A stretch of 8,614 bases of DNA from positions 1 through 8,614 of the forward strand of contig JAWLED010000100.1 of assembly GCA_041686235.1 (NCBI GenBank), read 5' to 3'. The position numbers and the translations under genes were made by a program. The stretch is from JAAAOH01 sp041686235. GTDB taxonomy: Bacteria; Spirochaetota; Spirochaetia; DSM-27196; PWMO01. Below are positions 6,846 to 8,614 of the stretch, piece after piece (position 1 is the stretch's first letter; every line of letters starts with the position of its first letter). The notes below the pieces were generated by a model. The model had not been told where the DNA came from and ran no database searches. It saw only the letters and a program-made list of their open reading frames with translations.

Positions 6846-6875
6846 CGCAGGTTCTATAATATGCATAGAACTGCG
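6846..6875. repeat. 11-bp inverted repeat between tRNA and regulator genes
   Basis: The left arm (6846-6857) and right arm (6865-6875) pair over 11 bp with one unpaired G in the left arm; the loop is AATATGC. The outer part is CGCAG/CTGCG and the inner part TTCTAT/ATAGAA. No T-run follows on either strand. It lies 10 bp upstream of the -35 of the regulator gene and about 70 bp downstream of the tRNA, so it could be an operator or a tRNA 3'-end structure. The rest of the 6778-6946 gap holds only the promoter described separately. Confidence 0.55.
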
Positions 6876-6946
6876 CAGCGAAAAGGCGAAGTCCGATAAT
6901 TGCGTCGCGGCCCACCCGACGAGATACTGATCGCTGTTGCGTAAAG

Positions 6947-7019
6947 TGGAGGATAGGGGATTCGAACCCCTGACCTATTGATTGCGAACCAATCGCTCTA
7001 CCGCCTGAGCTAATCCCCC
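6947..7019 (-). tRNA. tRNA-Ala (anticodon CGC)
   Basis: Read on the minus strand this is a complete 73-nt cloverleaf. The acceptor GGGGGAT pairs with ATCCTCC, including the G3-U70 wobble that marks alanine tRNAs. The D arm is GCTC-AGGCGGTA-GAGC, the anticodon arm ATTGG-TTCGCAA-TCAAT with anticodon CGC (reads GCG), the variable loop AGGTC, and the T arm AGGGG-TTCGAAT-CCCCT. The discriminator is A. The 3' CCA is not encoded (next bases CTT), so it must be added after transcription. The anticodon and G3-U70 agree on alanine. Confidence 0.95.
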
Positions 7020-7029
7020 GGTACGTGGC

Positions 7030-7035
7030 TATAAT
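7030..7035 (+). promoter_or_regulatory. possible -10 element for the plus-strand genes
   Basis: A perfect TATAAT lies on the plus strand, offset by one base from the minus-strand -10 of the tRNA gene. No good -35 is seen at 17 bases (GAGCTA, inside the tRNA). If active it would start RNA near 7042, at the inverted repeat, and serve the gene at 7122. Confidence 0.35.
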
Positions 7036-7060
7036 ACACGCTTGCACCTTCTTCGTGCAA
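7031..7060 (-). promoter_or_regulatory. probable promoter of tRNA-Ala
   Basis: On the minus strand TTGCAC (7055-7060) and TATTAT (7031-7036) are separated by 18 bases, putting the start about 5 bases before the mature tRNA 5' end. The -35 is one arm of the inverted repeat at 7041-7061. Confidence 0.5.
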
Positions 7061-7061
7061 G
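7041..7061. repeat. 7-bp perfect inverted repeat CTTGCAC/GTGCAAG
   Basis: CTTGCAC (7041-7047) and GTGCAAG (7055-7061) flank a 7-base spacer CTTCTTC. A further GTGCAAG copy is at 7092-7098. The site covers the tRNA -35 on one strand and the presumed start of the plus-strand transcript on the other, so either an operator or a 5' RNA hairpin is possible. Confidence 0.55.
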
Positions 7062-7121
7062 AGGATATGGTGTTGCAACTCGTAGGTGTCCGTGCAAGGG
7101 CCCGATTTGAAGAACAAGACC

Positions 7122-7475
7122 ATGAAAACACTGTCTCAGATTCCATCACCTCACAACCGCTTTTTTCCACACCACGCCGATCGCCCACGTCGGGTCTACG
7201 TCACCATCAGCTTCTTTCACGGCACCGGCAGTCACTTCCACGTGGAGATGCAAGAAGAGCACAACTATGTCTTCGATCCGGAGACCGAAGAATGGCTCGA
7301 GCCGGACAACGACCCTCGCGGCGAAGGCCGCCATCGCTTCATGAAGTTCAGTCGAGAAGAGACCGCACGGCGATGGGTGGAAGATGTCTTTTCGCAAGAG
7401 TTTTCCAACCGGACCCACGAGCTCGTGTTCCGCGGCGACGTCACCCAACGGTGGTTTTACCGAGAAGGAGATTAG
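7122..7475 (+). CDS. hypothetical protein, 117 residues
   Basis: I do not recognise this protein. It is a soluble, His-, Arg- and Glu-rich chain without signal peptide or membrane segment. It opens with a basic stretch (HNRFFPHHADRPRR), then has a beta-like segment RVYVTISFFHGTGSHFHVEM, an acidic middle (FDPETEEWLEPDNDP), a helical segment (SREETARRWVEDVF) and a closing strand-like part ending QRWFYREGD. The alternation of predicted strands and a helix suggests one small compact domain. The ATG at 7122 is chosen; only a weak GAAGAA lies 8 bases upstream, and a GTG at 7086 in the same frame would add 12 residues. The following lipoprotein gene begins 29 bp later. The frame is intact and base use is like the neighbours, so I regard it as a real gene. 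Confidence 0.7.
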   Translation: MKTLSQIPSPHNRFFPHHADRPRRVYVTISFFHGTGSHFHVEMQEEHNYVFDPETEEWLEPDNDPRGEGRHRFMKFSREETARRWVEDVFSQEFSNRTHELVFRGDVTQRWFYREGD

Positions 7476-7504
7476 TACCGGTGGAACGTGATACACTATA
7501 ACCC

Positions 7505-7891
7505 GTGAAAACGTTCACGTTCCGCCTCATTGCCTCGATTACATTGGCCCTTGTCACGCTCGGGTGCAGTACTACGCCGGAGGGAGATGATCCCCCGACC
7601 GCCGCACCGGAGAGCGCACCGGAGGGGACTGACCTCCCCGATCCCGGCCTTGCTCGAAGGGCGCCGCCGGGCGTTCAGTTCGATACGCTGCCCGCACCCT
7701 CGGTGAAGCTCGTCGATTTGCGCCGGTTGCGCGTCGGGATGACGAAAGACGAGGTTCTTGCCATTTTCCCCGGACCGGAAGAGACAAAAATCTCCCCGCG
7801 CGATACCACCGTATGGCGATACGAGTTTGCCGAGCTCTATTTTCGCGACGGCCGCTTGTACAATTGGTTTGATCTCGAAAAGGAATATTAG
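7505..7891 (+). CDS. BamE/SmpA-like outer-membrane lipoprotein
   Basis: A 128-residue lipoprotein. Residues 1-20 form a signal peptide (basic MKTFTFR, hydrophobic LIASITLALV) ending in the lipobox VTLGC, so Cys21 is the lipidated residue; Ser at the next position would favour the outer membrane under the E. coli sorting rule. Residues 22-65 are a Pro/Glu/Ala-rich linker. Residues about 70-122 look like the small BamE/SmpA/OmlA fold: LRVGMTKDEVLAIF, then PGPEET, WRYEF and LYFRDGRLYNWF. BamE helps outer-membrane protein assembly, but many proteins of this fold have other jobs, and nothing nearby belongs to the BAM machinery. The start is GTG at 7505; an in-frame TAA at 7499-7501 rules out any earlier start. 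No ribosome binding site is evident. It runs convergently to within 7 bp of the next gene. Confidence 0.82.
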   Translation: MKTFTFRLIASITLALVTLGCSTTPEGDDPPTAAPESAPEGTDLPDPGLARRAPPGVQFDTLPAPSVKLVDLRRLRVGMTKDEVLAIFPGPEETKISPRDTTVWRYEFAELYFRDGRLYNWFDLEKEY

Positions 7892-7898
7892 CCGGGCG

Positions 7899-8614
7899 TC
7901 ATTCGAGCTCGTCCATGACGAACTCGACCCGTGTTTCGAGGGCTTTTGCCACCCGCTCGTCCGGATGATAGGCCGACATATTCTTGATATAGCCGAACGT
8001 GTCACGCACCCGTTCGCGAGTCACGGCTACCGGCTGTTGTCCCGCCGCGCCCGGCTCGTGTTCGGTGCGATAGTTTTCGATATGCTTGTACAGACCAGGG
8101 CGACCGGTTAATCGTGCTTTGATCGTTTCTATTCGCAGGCGCATGTCGCTTTCGTAGAACGCCCGACTCTTCTCTTCGGGAAGCGCGCTTGCAAGACTCA
8201 CGAGATAATCGAGCATCGCAGCACGCCGTTGCCATTCGTCGGGTTCGGGCTCACCCTCTGGTGGCGCGGCCCCATCCTCCGGCGCGGCCTCACCCTCTGA
8301 GGGCTCCGCCTGGTCCTCGGGTTCGGCCTCATCCTCTGGTGGCGCGGCCTCATCCTCTGGGTGCGGCCCCTGGTCCTCCGGCGCAGCCTCCGACTCGTCG
8401 GCTTCGGGCCCTCCGGGTTCAGACTCACTCTCGGGCTCCGGCCCGCTCTCCCCGCCGGGACCGGCCGCATCCTCGGGTTCGGCCTCATCCTCTGGAGGCC
8501 CCGCCTGGTCCTCCGGCGCGGCCTCATCCTCTGGGTGCGGCCCCTGGTCCTCCGGCGCGGCCTCATCCTCTGAGGGCTCCGCCTCAGTCTCCTCGGGCGC
8601 GGCCTCATCCTCTG
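7899..8614 (-). CDS. acidic Pro/Glu/Ala-repeat protein with helical C-terminal domain (5' end outside window)
   Basis: The minus-strand frame ending at TGA 7899-7901 is open without a stop to the right edge, giving 237 visible residues; the ATG at 8216 is internal or at best a secondary start. The first 125 or so visible residues are a low-complexity chain built from PEDEAA, PEDQ, EAEP and PSEGE modules. About two-fifths are Asp/Glu, with no Lys or Arg, so this part should be disordered. It joins, through WQRRAA, a roughly 105-residue mostly helical domain: LDYLVSLASALPEEKSRAF, then RLRIETIKARLTGRPGLYKHIENYR, then RERVRDTFGYIKNM and a last helix ending FVMDELE. No signal or membrane segment is visible, but the N-terminus is missing. 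I do not recognise the C-terminal domain. In this frame the repeat copies differ by conservative changes (Glu/Asp, Gly/Ala), as expected of a translated repeat. Confidence 0.8.
   Translation of the reverse strand, partial: EDEAAPEETEAEPSEDEAAPEDQGPHPEDEAAPEDQAGPPEDEAEPEDAAGPGGESGPEPESESEPGGPEADESEAAPEDQGPHPEDEAAPPEDEAEPEDQAEPSEGEAAPEDGAAPPEGEPEPDEWQRRAAMLDYLVSLASALPEEKSRAFYESDMRLRIETIKARLTGRPGLYKHIENYRTEHEPGAAGQQPVAVTRERVRDTFGYIKNMSAYHPDERVAKALETRVEFVMDELE
8241..8612 (-). repeat. coding repeat array of the acidic protein
   Basis: Irregular repeats with units in multiples of three bases. The longest exact copy I found is 44 bp, at 8341-8384 and 8515-8558 (offset 174 bp, 58 codons), encoding PEDEAA and PEDQGPHP-type modules. 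A shorter block starting TCCTCGGGTTCGGCCTCATC recurs near 8315 and 8471 at a different offset (156 bp), so modules have been shuffled rather than simply duplicated in tandem. Confidence 0.75.

Noticed and set aside
6947..7019. Reading the tRNA as Arg with anticodon TCG
   Set aside because: That needs a shifted anticodon loop and no base 26. The standard cloverleaf gives CGC, and the G3-U70 pair independently marks alanine.
6832..7188. 118-residue minus-strand frame covering the tRNA
   Set aside because: It runs straight through a complete tRNA-Ala gene and the intergenic promoters, and has no protein-family features.
8198..8608. Minus-strand open frame encoding a very Arg/Pro-rich repeat (RPRRRTRR-like), and a Leu/Arg-rich plus-strand frame at 8361-8573
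   Set aside because: Both are other-frame readings of the acidic repeat DNA. The frame that gives the acidic chain continues into a normal non-repetitive helical domain and ends 7 bp from the neighbouring gene; these do not.
8241..8612. CRISPR-like or intergenic satellite repeats
   Set aside because: Units are multiples of three bases, vary in length, have no unique spacers and translate as one continuous acidic chain.

Overview
The window is 8.6 kb of GC-rich bacterial chromosome (about 60% GC by eye). Genes are closely packed on both strands and there is no insertion sequence, phage gene or CRISPR array. The BamE/SmpA-like outer-membrane-type lipoprotein points to a diderm (Gram-negative-type) bacterium. 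Rubredoxin suggests an anaerobic, microaerophilic or at least redox-versatile life. The tRNA and gene style could fit a free-living spirochaete, but that is a weak impression and I do not assign a phylum.

Region 1 (1-4132) is a cluster for one stretch of the TCA cycle. It holds the 3' part of citrate synthase (+), convergent with a pair of tandem malate dehydrogenase family genes (-), which are divergent from class II fumarase (+). The two dehydrogenase genes overlap by 4 bp (ATGA) and are clearly paralogues. The downstream one (802-1740) keeps every catalytic residue. The upstream one (1737-2660) keeps the catalytic His, Asp and substrate arginines but has Glu instead of the invariant Asn of the NPxD motif and an altered GGHGD motif. 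In the 80-bp gap between this pair and fumC, two opposing sigma70-type promoters share practically the same -10 bases, so the fumarase and malate dehydrogenase units could compete for polymerase.

Region 2 (4133-5127) holds a TPR-repeat protein and, 15 bp downstream, a 53-residue rubredoxin. It ends in a very GC-rich tandem repeat between convergent genes.

Region 3 (5128-7019, minus strand) holds a response regulator with the order receiver, degenerate GGDEF, intact EAL (a probable phosphorylation-controlled c-di-GMP phosphodiesterase) and a tRNA-Ala(CGC) gene. Both have good promoters, and an unexplained inverted repeat lies between them.

Region 4 (7020-8614) holds a small unrecognised protein and the BamE-like lipoprotein on the plus strand. 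These face the 3' end of a minus-strand gene that runs off the right edge. That gene encodes a roughly 125-residue disordered acidic Pro/Glu/Ala repeat joined to a helical C-terminal domain of unknown function. Its repeat DNA creates spurious open frames on both strands.

The best candidates for something new are the MDH/MDH-like tandem pair with its shared divergent promoter, and the acidic-repeat protein.
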